Positions 16,177-23,889 are shown, counted from the first letter of the stretch. The stretch is 64,000 nt of DNA from Natrinema hispanicum (GCF_900111485.1 NZ_FOIC01000001.1:62001-126000); one strand, 5' to 3'. The notes: generated by a model not told the origin, from the sequence alone. Translations and numbers: made by a program.

Positions 16177-16909
16177 CGGTTTCCTCCGCTGCTGTCGCAG
16201 AACGGCCGCCGGCGTCGCTTGCCTCGGTCTCGAAGGCGGCCGTCGCCTGTTCGACCTCGAGATCCTCCTTTTCGGCGTAGGCGAGCGTGTAGTAGTCGCG
16301 CTCGTCGATCGTCTCGGGATCGTCGGTGATGATGGTCTCGCCCTGCTCCATGAAGAGCCGGCGGCCGTAGGTCACGTCGTAGCCGGCCTCGACGAGCCCC
16401 TCGTGGGTCGCGGGTGCGTCGGTGACTTTGAACAGGATCATCCGATCCGGGCCCGTGGGGCTCACGCCGGCGGCGGCCTCTCGCAGCGAGAGCCCCGCGC
16501 CGGCTTCGATTTCGACTCCCATCGCGGTCGCGAACGCGGTGACGGCACTGACGCCGGGGACGATCTCGAGGTCCACGTTGGGGTGGAACGCGTCGATCGT
16601 CCGGCGCAGGTGACCGAAGGTCGAGTAGACGTTCGGATCGCCGAGCGTCACGAACGCGACGTCGCCGTCGCGTGCGTTCGGAGCGATCTCCGCCGCGGCT
16701 TCCTTCCACGCCCGGCGCAGCTTTTCCTCGTCTTTCGTCATCGGGAAGTCGAGATCCCCGATCTTCGACTCGTCGACGTGGTTCAGTGCAACCGTCCGTG
16801 AGAGGCGGCCCGGCGAGTAGACCACGTCAGCCGACTCGAGGACTTCCTTTCCGCGAACCGTGACGAGGTCGGCCTCACCGGGGCCGAGTCCGATGCCGTA
16901 CAGCGTCAT
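16169..16909 (-). CDS. cbiL: Precorrin-2 / cobalt-factor II C20-methyltransferase
   Basis: 246 residues opening MTLYGIGLGPGEADLVTVRG, the CbiL/CobI start with the SAM-binding GLGPGxxDLVT loop; TLGDPNVYSTFGHL and the VPGVSAVTAFATAMG segment follow. Transfers a methyl group to C20. It overlaps cbiT by 4 bp upstream and cbiF by 8 bp downstream. Family assignment is firm; substrate cobalt-factor II is inferred from CbiX and CbiG in the same operon. Confidence 0.92.
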   Translation of the reverse strand: MTLYGIGLGPGEADLVTVRGKEVLESADVVYSPGRLSRTVALNHVDESKIGDLDFPMTKDEEKLRRAWKEAAAEIAPNARDGDVAFVTLGDPNVYSTFGHLRRTIDAFHPNVDLEIVPGVSAVTAFATAMGVEIEAGAGLSLREAAAGVSPTGPDRMILFKVTDAPATHEGLVEAGYDVTYGRRLFMEQGETIITDDPETIDERDYYTLAYAEKEDLEVEQATAAFETEASDAGGRSATAAEETDD

Positions 16910-17487
16910 CGGCTCACCTCGTCGCTTTTCTCGTCCGGGGTTGCGCTCCCGACCAGCATGTAGACCGGGTTGTCCGAATTAAAGCTCGTCGCGCCGGCGA
17001 GTTCGTAGCCGTGACTCACCTGGAACTGGACGACTTCCTCGAGCAGGTCGCGCTCGCGGAAGGCCTCGGTCGCTCTGCCGGCGACCTCGAGTCGCGCGAC
17101 GTTCATCACGACGCGATCGATTTCCGTGTCGACGGCGTGGTCGAGCACCGCTTCGAAGTTGCGGCTGCCGCCCAGAAAGAGCGCGTCGGCGTCGTCGGGC
17201 AGTCCCGCGGGCGCTTCCGCGTTACGCAGGTCGATATCCGCGCGAATCGAGTCCTCGTTGGCGGCGATGTTCTGCTCCGTCGTCTCGAGACGCTCGGATT
17301 TCCGCTCGATGGCGGTCACCCGCCCGGCTCGCTGTGCGGCTTCGATCGTGATGGCTCCGGTACAGGAGCCGACTTCCGCGAAGTGGTCGTCTGGCTCGAG
17401 TGCGAGCTTCGAGCCGACGACGGCCCGGACCTCCGGCTTGGTCGGTCCGGCCTTCGCGTCGTGTGGAAGCGCGATGGGTGGCATCAT
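16906..17487 (-). CDS. cbiT: Cobalt-precorrin-7 C15-methyltransferase (decarboxylating)
   Basis: 193 residues with a class I SAM fold: FAEVGSCTGAITIEAA is the motif I region and DADALFLGGSRNFE is the family segment. CbiT methylates C15 and decarboxylates the acetate side chain. It is the first gene of the operon. The message begins with two ATG codons in a row at 17487 and 17484; TATA-like sequence 23-29 bp upstream supports the first and a leaderless transcript. The partner C5 methylase cbiE, and cbiC and cbiJ, are not in the window. Confidence 0.9.
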   Translation of the reverse strand: MMPPIALPHDAKAGPTKPEVRAVVGSKLALEPDDHFAEVGSCTGAITIEAAQRAGRVTAIERKSERLETTEQNIAANEDSIRADIDLRNAEAPAGLPDDADALFLGGSRNFEAVLDHAVDTEIDRVVMNVARLEVAGRATEAFRERDLLEEVVQFQVSHGYELAGATSFNSDNPVYMLVGSATPDEKSDEVSR

Positions 17488-17508
17488 CCGTGGGAAGTCA
17501 GCCCGACC

Positions 17509-17521
17509 CTAAAACAATTTT
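17509..17521 (-). promoter_or_regulatory. TATA region of the cobalamin operon
   Basis: AAAATTGTTTTAG on the minus strand, centred about 27 bp before the cbiT start. The operator-like repeats begin 3 bp further upstream. Confidence 0.5.
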
Positions 17522-17523
17522 GT

Positions 17524-17580
17524 TTGGAGTAGACCAACTACGGTTGCCCAGCTACACTTGGAGTAGCACAACTCCCGTTG
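17524..17580. promoter_or_regulatory. Tandem operator-like repeats upstream of the cbi promoter
   Basis: Two 23-bp direct repeats, 17524-17546 and 17558-17580, share TTGGAGTAG at the left and an inverted repeat CAAC-N4-GTTG at the right (17535-17546 with TACG inside, 17569-17580 with TCCC inside). Centre spacing is 34 bp, about three helical turns. Their position directly upstream of the TATA region suggests binding sites for a dimeric regulator of cobalamin synthesis. No archaeal cobalamin riboswitch is seen. Confidence 0.6.
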
Positions 17581-17784
17581 TCAAATGCGAACGGACAGTC
17601 AGCCCACCGAGAACGTTCGACTGATACGGGCTGCTGTCCCGGCCCGGCCGCAGTGCGGGTCGCGGCCGGCCGTCACTGACTGACAGGAGCCCGTCTGAGA
17701 CGCCGTCGTCTCGAACTCGAGACGGACTTTAAAACGAGACTCGAGTCAGTTCCAGCGACCCGAGCAAACGCGACTACCGCGCGA
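17581..17784. other. Intergenic region between cbi operon and reductase gene
   Basis: With 17488-17580 this makes a 297-bp gap. It contains an inverted repeat CGTCTCGA-AC-TCGAGACG (17707-17724) and the T-run described as a terminator. I see no gene. Confidence 0.5.
17731..17748 (-). terminator. Possible terminator of the SDR reductase gene
   Basis: On the minus strand, 37 bp after the reductase stop, the palindrome GACTCGAGTC is followed by TCGTTTT. T-runs end transcription in archaea; the run here is short. Confidence 0.3.
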
Positions 17785-18567
17785 TTACCACTCCATGCCG
17801 CCGTTGATACCAAGCACCTGCCCGGTCATGTACTGCGCCTGATCGCCGGCGAGGAAGCGAACCATGCCGACAATGTCCTCGGGTTCGGCGAACCGATCGA
17901 GCGGAATGTCTTCGCGGATCTTCTCCTGGACGCGTTCGGGGACCTTCTCGAGCATATCCGTCTCCGTGAAGCCGGGTGCAACGCAGTTGGCTGTTGAGTC
18001 GTGGGCAGCGAGTTCCAGCGCGAGCGTCCGCGTGAACGCAAAGAGGCCGCCTTTTGAGGTCGCGTAGTTCGCCTGGCCGTAGTTACCCTGCTGGCCGACG
18101 ACGCTCGAGATGTTGATCAACCGGCCATGATTGGATGTCTTGATGTCCTCGTAGAACGCCTTCGTGCAGTTGAACGCCCCATTGAGGTTGACGTCGATGA
18201 CTGTCCGCCAGTCCTCGTAGGTCATGTTCTCGAACGTCCGATCGACGGTGATGCCCGCGTTGTTGACGAGGACATCGATTTCGCCGAGTTCCGCCCGGAC
18301 TTCCTCGGCCATCCGCTCGACCTCTGCTGGATCGGAGACGTCCGCCTGAACGGGAACAGCCGTCTCGCCGTTTTCTTCGATCGCTTCTGTGACCTCGCGG
18401 GCCAGTTCGTCCGAGGAGCGATAGTTGACCGCCACGTCGGCACCACAACGGGCGAGTTCGAACGCGATCTCGCGACCGATCCCGCGCGAAGAGCCAGTCA
18501 CGAGACAGGTGCGGTCGGTCAGCGGCTTGCGCTCTAAGGGCTCGAGGCGCTGGACTGTTTCAGCCAT
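17785..18567 (-). CDS. SDR-family 3-oxoacyl / acetoacetyl-CoA reductase
   Basis: 260 residues from ATG 18567. The classical SDR marks are present: TGxxxGxG as TGSSRGIG, NNAG, catalytic Ser in NISSVVG and Tyr-x3-Lys in YATSK. The best match is the PhaB/FabG group; in haloarchaea such proteins reduce acetoacetyl-CoA for polyhydroxyalkanoate synthesis. An in-frame ATG 48 bp upstream is less likely because AATAGTTAA sits about 27-35 bp before 18567. It stands alone between the cbi operon and cbiA, with no other PHA gene nearby, so substrate is unsettled. Confidence 0.8.
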   Translation of the reverse strand: MAETVQRLEPLERKPLTDRTCLVTGSSRGIGREIAFELARCGADVAVNYRSSDELAREVTEAIEENGETAVPVQADVSDPAEVERMAEEVRAELGEIDVLVNNAGITVDRTFENMTYEDWRTVIDVNLNGAFNCTKAFYEDIKTSNHGRLINISSVVGQQGNYGQANYATSKGGLFAFTRTLALELAAHDSTANCVAPGFTETDMLEKVPERVQEKIREDIPLDRFAEPEDIVGMVRFLAGDQAQYMTGQVLGINGGMEW

Positions 18568-18647
18568 GGCTAGTGGTACGCTGTCACACGTGTTAACTAT
18601 TCGACCGAGTTTCAAAATCCGTGAATGGCAGTGTAAGTGTTATATCG

Positions 18648-19955
18648 TCACCGACCGACACGCTCGAGGAACCGATCGAACGCCCCGCTCTCGGGATGAA
18701 CGTGGACGTACGTGCCGAGCGAGTCGTACTCGGTCAGGCCGTCGTGGTCGCCGTCGATGCCATCACCACGGACCGTCTCGAATGCGAATCGGGCATCGCC
18801 GTCGACGTCAGCACTCGAGTAGTGGAACTCGTGGCCTCGAATCGTCTCACCGGCGGCTGCCGTCAGCGTTCCCTCGATGGCCTCGAGTTCGACGTGATCG
18901 AGCGCCTGATAGCGGTCGCACATGGTCACGTCCGCAGGCAGGATTCCAGCCATTGCGCTCGTCTCACCCTCGGCCGTCGTCAGCGATTGAGTCATGGCCA
19001 TCAGGCCGCCACACTCCCCGAGCACTGGCAGCCCCTCAGCGGCGCGTTCGCCCAGGTCGGCCAGCGTGCCGGCCGCCTCGAGTTCGGCGGCGTGGAGTTC
19101 GGGGTAGCCGCCGGGGAGATAGACCGCGTCGCACTCGGGCACAGAATCGCCCGCGAGTGGCGAGAACGTAACCAGGTCGGCTCGCTCGCGGAACCGCTCG
19201 ATCGTCGCCGGATACTGGAAACAGAAGGCCGCGTCGCTGGCGACGGCGACCGTCGTGTCGACCAACTCGGCAGGCTCGATCGGCGTCTCCGGAGCGCGTG
19301 GCTCGCTTGCGACGGCCGCCAGTCGGTCGGCCCGCAGCGACTCCGCGGCATCCGCGAGCGCCTCGCGTGGCAGCGCAGCCTCGTCGCCCATCTCGAGCCC
19401 GAGATGACGGTCAGGGATCTCGAGGTCGCTCGAGGGTGGAATCCGGCCGAAGTACTCGAGAGAGTCGGGCAAGGCGTCGCGAATCCCCTGTTCGTGGCGG
19501 CCGCCGTGGGCACGCTGGGCGACGACGCCGGCGACATCGATGTCACGGCCGATCGCGTCGGCATACTCGCGGAAGCCGAGGGCGGTCGCCGCGACGCTCT
19601 CCATCCCCGCCTTGGCGTCGACCACAAGAACCACGGGAAGATCGAGGGCTTCGGCGACCATTGCGGTGCTCGAGCCGTCGCCGTCGTACAGGCCCATGAC
19701 GCCCTCGACGACGCAGATGTCACCTGCGCCGCGCTGAAGATTCCGGCGGAGGCCGTCTGCCCCCTCGAGCCAGAGATCCAGCGTCCGAGAGGGGCGGCCC
19801 GCGATCGCCTCGTGGTGGCTCGGATCGATGAAATCCGGGCCCGCCTTGGCCGGCTGGACCGCGTGGCCGGCGTCCTCGAGCGCCTGCATGATCGACAGCG
19901 TCGCGACTGTCTTCCCGACGCCGGAGCTGACGCCGCCGAGGACGAACCCCTTCAT
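18648..19955 (-). CDS. cbiA: Cobyrinate a,c-diamide synthase
   Basis: 435 residues. N-terminal ATP-grasping P-loop GGVSSGVGKTVATLS at about 7-21 and a C-terminal class I glutamine amidotransferase part with YLPGGYPELHA and the catalytic Cys in LGECGGLMA. It amidates the a and c side chains of cobyrinate using glutamine and ATP. ATG 19955 was chosen over a GTG 9 bp upstream because MKGFVLGG is the family start. That ATG overlaps the TGA of a 28-codon leader ORF (ATGA). Transcribed toward the reductase gene. Confidence 0.93.
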   Translation of the reverse strand: MKGFVLGGVSSGVGKTVATLSIMQALEDAGHAVQPAKAGPDFIDPSHHEAIAGRPSRTLDLWLEGADGLRRNLQRGAGDICVVEGVMGLYDGDGSSTAMVAEALDLPVVLVVDAKAGMESVAATALGFREYADAIGRDIDVAGVVAQRAHGGRHEQGIRDALPDSLEYFGRIPPSSDLEIPDRHLGLEMGDEAALPREALADAAESLRADRLAAVASEPRAPETPIEPAELVDTTVAVASDAAFCFQYPATIERFRERADLVTFSPLAGDSVPECDAVYLPGGYPELHAAELEAAGTLADLGERAAEGLPVLGECGGLMAMTQSLTTAEGETSAMAGILPADVTMCDRYQALDHVELEAIEGTLTAAAGETIRGHEFHYSSADVDGDARFAFETVRGDGIDGDHDGLTEYDSLGTYVHVHPESGAFDRFLERVGR

Positions 19956-20038
19956 CGGTTCCACACCGGGACGACGACAGCCGTCCCTGCAGTTGCAGTC
20001 TGCGTCCGCGAGAGCGCGGCAGAGCCCACTAGCATCAT
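19952..20038 (-). CDS. Possible 28-residue leader ORF coupled to cbiA
   Basis: An ORF starting with two adjacent ATG codons (20038, 20035), 17-28 bp downstream of a palindromic TATA element, so it would be the first codon of a leaderless transcript. Its stop overlaps the cbiA ATG as ATGA. The product (MMLVGSAALSRTQ, then Ala/Thr/Val-rich) has no recognisable domain. It may serve to load ribosomes for cbiA rather than to make a peptide, or it may be chance. Confidence 0.4.
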   Translation of the reverse strand: MMLVGSAALSRTQTATAGTAVVVPVWNR

Positions 20039-20054
20039 TGTAATTGCGTTAGTA

Positions 20055-20066
20055 CAAGTATACTTG
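20055..20066 (-). promoter_or_regulatory. Palindromic promoter element upstream of cbiA
   Basis: CAAGTATACTTG is a perfect 12-bp palindrome with a TATA core, 17-28 bp before the leader ORF ATG. A second CTTG-bearing copy, GATACTTGTATG, lies at 20097-20108 before the rightward gene, so the two may be matched promoter elements of a divergent pair. Confidence 0.5.
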
Positions 20067-20129
20067 AATCCGTCGACACCCACTGCCAACCGACAGGATA
20101 CTTGTATGTCGTTTGCATTGGCCGGAGAT

Positions 20130-20690
20130 ATGAGTTCCATCGACTCCACGAGTGACTCGATGCCTGCGCTGAAAGAGCGTGCCGGCGTCGTCAACGCCCT
20201 GATCGACGGCGTACAGACCGTCCTCGTTCGCCATCCGACGCTCGATCCCGGCGAGATCGATGAGCCGTTCGTTCTCTACCCGGCCTACAGCCACCAAGAG
20301 CCGGCCCGCTATCAGGCCGGCTACGAGGACTACTACCACCGGGCGAGCACCAAACCCGATGCCGGCGTGCCGATCCGCGCACTCGCCGACGTCTGCGAGG
20401 AGTACACCGTCTCGAGCAACGACCTCGAGGCCCTGGCCCGCCACTACGTCTACACGCCCGACGGCCTGCGCGACAAGTACGGGCCGGACGACGAGCTGCG
20501 GGTGCTGTTGCTCCGGGTATCAGAACTCGCGTCACCGCGGCTGATCGAGGAACGCGGCAGCTACCGGGGCTGTCGGGCCTGGATTGACTTAGCCGAGGAC
20601 GTCGCGATCGACCGCGAATCAGCCACACCGGTGCTGGATGACGCGACGTTCGCCGAACGCCGGGCGGCGGTTCGCGACGCGCTCGAGTGA
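20130..20690 (+). CDS. DUF1802-like protein
   Basis: 186 residues from ATG 20130; an in-frame ATG at 20106 would add eight residues. The opening PALKERAGVVNALIDGVQTVLVRH and the segment EPFVLYPAYSHQEPARYQAG match my memory of the DUF1802 family (a conserved ALKEW-like start and LYPTYEHQ). No signal peptide or membrane helix. It is divergent from cbiA and followed by a 55-codon gene. No known function; a link to cobalamin is only positional. Confidence 0.7.
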   Translation: MSSIDSTSDSMPALKERAGVVNALIDGVQTVLVRHPTLDPGEIDEPFVLYPAYSHQEPARYQAGYEDYYHRASTKPDAGVPIRALADVCEEYTVSSNDLEALARHYVYTPDGLRDKYGPDDELRVLLLRVSELASPRLIEERGSYRGCRAWIDLAEDVAIDRESATPVLDDATFAERRAAVRDALE

Positions 20691-20749
20691 CCGACACCAC
20701 CGACGAGTTTAACCGCTCGAGTCCGTTACGACCGCTCCCTCGAACCACC

Positions 20750-20917
20750 ATGACCGACACGACCGACACCGAGACCAGCGAGCATCTTCGTGCGGCGCTT
20801 CGCCACCTCGAGGCGGCCCGCCAGCAGGGAGAGCTTCGGAAGACGAACGCTGTCGCGCTCGAGAACGTGTCGAATACCGTGTCGACGGTATTGCGCGAAT
20901 ACGAAGGCGACGAATAG
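20750..20917 (+). CDS. Small haloarchaeal protein, unknown
   Basis: 55 residues, helical and acidic, SEHLRAALRHLEAARQQGE in the middle. ATG 20750 was chosen over upstream in-frame codons because a TTTAA element about 40 bp upstream gives a short leader and the longer form overlaps the preceding stop. No motif recognised. Codon use and charge fit a real haloarchaeal small protein. Confidence 0.55.
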   Translation: MTDTTDTETSEHLRAALRHLEAARQQGELRKTNAVALENVSNTVSTVLREYEGDE

Positions 20918-21206
20918 CAGTCTGCCGGTTTTCGTCGCGAGGCCAACGCGTGGTCCCTTTGAGCCGAGATATTAATGCGTGACATTCACAAGCACATTAT
21001 TTATGATAGCGCAGCGCGGAGTCATCCCTGTCACTGGGCGATAGCAAGTCTGGTGATTGAGAGGCTGTCTCGTGTGTCAAGCACCGATGATACACAGGCC
21101 ACGCGTCCTCGAAGAACGGAGAGAGAAAAGCACGAACGAGGATCTGAGCACCGTTTCGCGTGGCCGTTTGGGGGCACTCGGTACCGGACGCGGTACCGAT
21201 TTTCAT
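20918..21206. other. Gene-free stretch, possible small RNA
   Basis: No convincing ORF. It holds AT-rich patches (GATATTAATG near 20968, CATTATTTATGATA near 20995) that could be promoters reading right, and it ends with a hairpin followed by T4 (21178-21204). A transcript of roughly 175 nt is possible. Then the 72-bp repeat begins. Confidence 0.3.
21178..21204 (+). terminator. Hairpin followed by TTTT
   Basis: TCGGTACCG (21178-21186) pairs perfectly with CGGTACCGA (21191-21199) around GACG, followed by TTTT. Looks like an intrinsic terminator for rightward transcription. Confidence 0.45.
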
Positions 21207-21278
21207 ACTGCCGGACAGAACGATGTGAAGCCGGCCGCAAATTCGCGACCGGCTTCGTATTGACTGCTGTCCGGTAGT
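21207..21278 (-). repeat. 72-bp dispersed hairpin repeat, copy 1
   Basis: Nested inverted repeat: outer arms ACTGCCGGACAG and CTGTCCGGTAGT, inner arms GAAGCCGGCCGC and GCGACCGGCTTC. Its reverse complement matches 60717-60788 at 63 of 72 positions, without gaps. It lies 15 bp beyond the queC stop. Differences between copies keep the base pairing (see findings). Confidence 0.85.
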
Positions 21279-21293
21279 CTCATGACGCGATCG

Positions 21294-22025
21294 CTAGTCG
21301 TCGACGTACGATGGCCGCTCGGCGTACTCGATCGGGTCACGAACGCCGATCCGCTGGAACGCCTGGAGCCGGAAGGCACACGCATCACAGGTCCCACAGG
21401 CGGGTTCGTTCTCGCGGTAGCAACTCCACGTGTGTTCGTAGGGAACCTTGAGTTCGACACCGCGTGCGGCAATGTCGGTCTTCGAGTGCTCGACGAACGG
21501 CACTTCGATCGCGATCTCGGTTGCGGGTTTCGTGCCGACGTCGACCACGTGTTCGAAGGCCTCGAAGAACTCGGGACGGCAGTCAGGATAGCCAGAGAAG
21601 TCCTCGCTGTGAGCACCCATGAACACCGCATCACAGTCGTTTGCCTCTGCATACGAGACCGCCATCGCGAGCAAGTTCGCGTTTCGGAAGGGGACGTACG
21701 ACGATGGGATTTCGTCGCTCTCTAAGTCGGCGTCTTCGACGGCCAGCTCGTCATCGGTGAGACTCGAGGCACCGATCGCCGCGAGATGGCCGGTCTCGAT
21801 CCGCAGGAAGTCGGCCGCGTCGAGGTCGTCGGCGAGTTGGCGAGCGCACTCGAGTTCGCGATCCTCGGTTCGCTGGCCGTAGGAGGTGTGCAGCGCGTAG
21901 ATCTCGTAGCCCTGCTCGCGGGCCTCGTAGGCGGCGGTGGCACTGTCCATCCCGCCGGAGAGGAGGACGACGGCGCGTTTCGTGGTCGATTCGTCAGCTG
22001 CGGAGTCGCGTGATGTATCAGTCAT
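21294..22025 (-). CDS. queC: 7-cyano-7-deazaguanine synthase (preQ0 synthase)
   Basis: 243 residues. The PP-loop SGGMDS is at 23-28 and a C-terminal zinc site has four Cys in SCYRENEPACGTCDAC. It converts 7-carboxy-7-deazaguanine to preQ0 with ATP and ammonia. In archaea preQ0 goes to archaeosine at position 15 of tRNA. It follows queE by 15 bp and ends the queD-queE-queC operon; folE-type cyclohydrolase and tgt genes are not in this window. Confidence 0.94.
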   Translation of the reverse strand: MTDTSRDSAADESTTKRAVVLLSGGMDSATAAYEAREQGYEIYALHTSYGQRTEDRELECARQLADDLDAADFLRIETGHLAAIGASSLTDDELAVEDADLESDEIPSSYVPFRNANLLAMAVSYAEANDCDAVFMGAHSEDFSGYPDCRPEFFEAFEHVVDVGTKPATEIAIEVPFVEHSKTDIAARGVELKVPYEHTWSCYRENEPACGTCDACAFRLQAFQRIGVRDPIEYAERPSYVDD

Positions 22026-22040
22026 CGTGAGGTCGAACGG

Positions 22041-22835
22041 TTACGTTTCGGGCGCATCGTTCCAGAGGTCGACGTGCAGTCGCGGCGTATACCGGAAGCC
22101 GTACTCCATCGCGAGGTCGGCGACGCGGCTACGCGTCTCGGCGAGTCGTTCGCGGGTCGCCCCTTCGGGCATCAAGAGGACGTCCTCATCGGGGATCGGG
22201 ACATCGGCAGCCGCTCGCAGGTCCGCGAGCAACTCGAGAATCTCCGGCATGTCGTCGGCGTCAGTGACGACGAATTTGAGCTGGAAGTCGTACTCTGCGA
22301 CCAGCCGAGCGAGTGCGTCGATATCGATCCGATCGGCTTCGTGGCGCTCGGCCCACTCACCCTCCCCCGACGGATCGCGTTCGGGCGTTGGCGTGCTGCT
22401 TGCGAGTTTCGGGCTCACGGAGACGAGATCGATCGGCGCGTCCCGGTAGATCGTCCCGTTAGTCTCGACGGTGGTGTGGTAGCCCCGGTCGTCAAGCGCC
22501 TCGAGCAAGGCGACGCTGGCCTCGTGGAGCAGTGGTTCACCGCCGGTGAGGACGACGTGATCGGCGTCGGAAGCCTCGATCTCTGCGACGATCTCCTCGA
22601 GGCTCATCCAAGCGTGAGTCGGCTCCCAGGAGGTGTGATAGGAGTCACAGAACCAACACCGGAGGTTGCAGCCGCTCGTGCGGACGAACATCGACGGGAC
22701 GCCGGCGAGGATACCCTCTCCCTGCAGCGAGTAGAACAACTCGTTGATCGGCAAGCCGTCGGCTGACTCGTCGCCACTGCGCTCGCCGTCGGTCTCGCGG
22801 CCGGGCTCACGGTCAACGGAATTAGAAACCGGCAT
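22041..22835 (-). CDS. queE: 7-carboxy-7-deazaguanine synthase (radical SAM)
   Basis: 264 residues. Radical SAM cysteines in CNLRCWFC (C-x3-C-x2-C), preceded by the family segment NELFYSLQGEGILAGVPS; LTGGEPLLH and VETNGT follow. It rearranges 6-carboxy-tetrahydropterin to 7-carboxy-7-deazaguanine. ATG 22835 was chosen because it lies one base after the queD stop; an ATG 30 bp upstream would overlap queD. First 25 residues are an acidic leader. Confidence 0.93.
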   Translation of the reverse strand: MPVSNSVDREPGRETDGERSGDESADGLPINELFYSLQGEGILAGVPSMFVRTSGCNLRCWFCDSYHTSWEPTHAWMSLEEIVAEIEASDADHVVLTGGEPLLHEASVALLEALDDRGYHTTVETNGTIYRDAPIDLVSVSPKLASSTPTPERDPSGEGEWAERHEADRIDIDALARLVAEYDFQLKFVVTDADDMPEILELLADLRAAADVPIPDEDVLLMPEGATRERLAETRSRVADLAMEYGFRYTPRLHVDLWNDAPET

Positions 22836-22836
22836 C

Positions 22837-23316
22837 TCAGAGCGTGCTCCCCCCGCAGAGTTCACTCGTCTCGTTGACCTGTACCGCGATGTCGGTCACG
22901 GTCTCGGGGAGGGCCGCCGCGAGTTTCCGCTCTAGGACGACGCTCATTACCTCGGCCGTCGGCGGGTGTTCGAGAACGATGACTGCATCGTCGTCGCCGG
23001 CCGCCTCGAAGGCCTCGATGAGGGGATCGCCGGCCTCGAGCAGGAACATGTGGTCCCACTCGTCGATGACGTCGGTAATATCACCTTTGTCGGCGATCCA
23101 TCCTTCCTCGGTCAGCTGTCCCGCGACGGTGACGGATATTTCGTAGTTGTGGCCATGCGGTCGCGAACACTTGCCGTCATGATGCCGAATCCGGTGGCCG
23201 GTGCTGATTCTGATCGGACGATCACGGCCGACATGGAGGACACGACGGTGCCCGACGACACTGTCATCCGTCGTGGTGGCTGGTCCGGCGTCACATGTCT
23301 CAGCGGGAGTGGTCAT
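22837..23316 (-). CDS. queD: 6-carboxy-tetrahydropterin synthase
   Basis: 159 residues. Zinc ligands His41, His54 and His56 and catalytic Cys50 in GKCSRPHGHNY, the QueD/PTPS signature. It makes 6-carboxy-tetrahydropterin from dihydroneopterin triphosphate. First gene of the archaeosine operon; a TATA element 20-28 bp before the ATG indicates a leaderless message. Confidence 0.93.
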   Translation of the reverse strand: MTTPAETCDAGPATTTDDSVVGHRRVLHVGRDRPIRISTGHRIRHHDGKCSRPHGHNYEISVTVAGQLTEEGWIADKGDITDVIDEWDHMFLLEAGDPLIEAFEAAGDDDAVIVLEHPPTAEVMSVVLERKLAAALPETVTDIAVQVNETSELCGGSTL

Positions 23317-23335
23317 ACTTCGATATTCTTTCGAG

Positions 23336-23344
23336 AATACTTAA
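23336..23344 (-). promoter_or_regulatory. TATA box of the queDEC operon
   Basis: TTAAGTATT on the minus strand, 20-28 bp before the queD ATG. Confidence 0.55.
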
Positions 23345-23532
23345 GGATGGCCGCTTGGGGCCGACCTGCTCCCGGACGTGGTCGTCGTGTGTCGCCGGGA
23401 GAAACGGTACTCGATCGGCGTCGCCACGACACGGTTGCCGCCCACAAAATCAGGTTTCGTCTCGATCACGCGAGCATCGTCGGTGGCGACTCGAGAACGT
23501 GCTCGCGCGGTCGTTGACCGGCGGCGGCCGCC

Positions 23533-23889
23533 TCAGCTCTCGAGTTGGTCTTGAAGCCTGTTTTTCGCCTCGGTACGACGTTTGCGCGAGAATTCGGGCG
23601 TCTCGTCCGAGAAGTCGATCTCGATCTCGTCTAACGTTCGGCGATAGATGTTCGTTCGTCTTCCCTCATCGGATAGTCGCCGCCCCTCACATGTCAATAG
23701 GCCTGCATTAACGAGTTCTTCGATCCGACGATAACAGGTTGCAATCGGAATTTCGATATCTTCGCTGAGCGCTTGCGCAGATTTCGGTGTCCCTGCTGCA
23801 CAGAGTATCTCTACGCTATATTTACTCCCCAATGCGGAGAGCACTGCAGCCGAGTCCCCCTCGGTTTGTTTTATCTGACTCCGAGACAT
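23533..23889 (-). CDS. ArsR-like winged-helix regulator
   Basis: 118 residues. An ArsR-type winged helix spans about 12-80: SALGSKYSVEILCAAG, then the recognition helix IPIATCYRRIEELVNAGLL and a wing with EGRRLSDEGRR. The C-terminal helix is charged and basic (FSRKRRTEAKNRLQ). No metal-binding Cys pair of the classical ArsR sensors. GGAG lies 3 bp before the ATG, a possible ribosome site. Divergent from the CinA-like gene across about 130 bp, which it may control. Confidence 0.78.
   Translation of the reverse strand: MSRSQIKQTEGDSAAVLSALGSKYSVEILCAAGTPKSAQALSEDIEIPIATCYRRIEELVNAGLLTCEGRRLSDEGRRTNIYRRTLDEIEIDFSDETPEFSRKRRTEAKNRLQDQLES

Noticed and set aside
17707-17724. CGTCTCGA-AC-TCGAGACG as a main terminator
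   Set aside because: CTCGAG-type palindromes are very common in this genome, so the symmetry alone is weak evidence.
18621-20690. A 689-codon rightward open frame
   Set aside because: Its first two thirds are the antisense of cbiA, an artefact of high GC. Only the last 186 codons (from 20130) look like a real protein.
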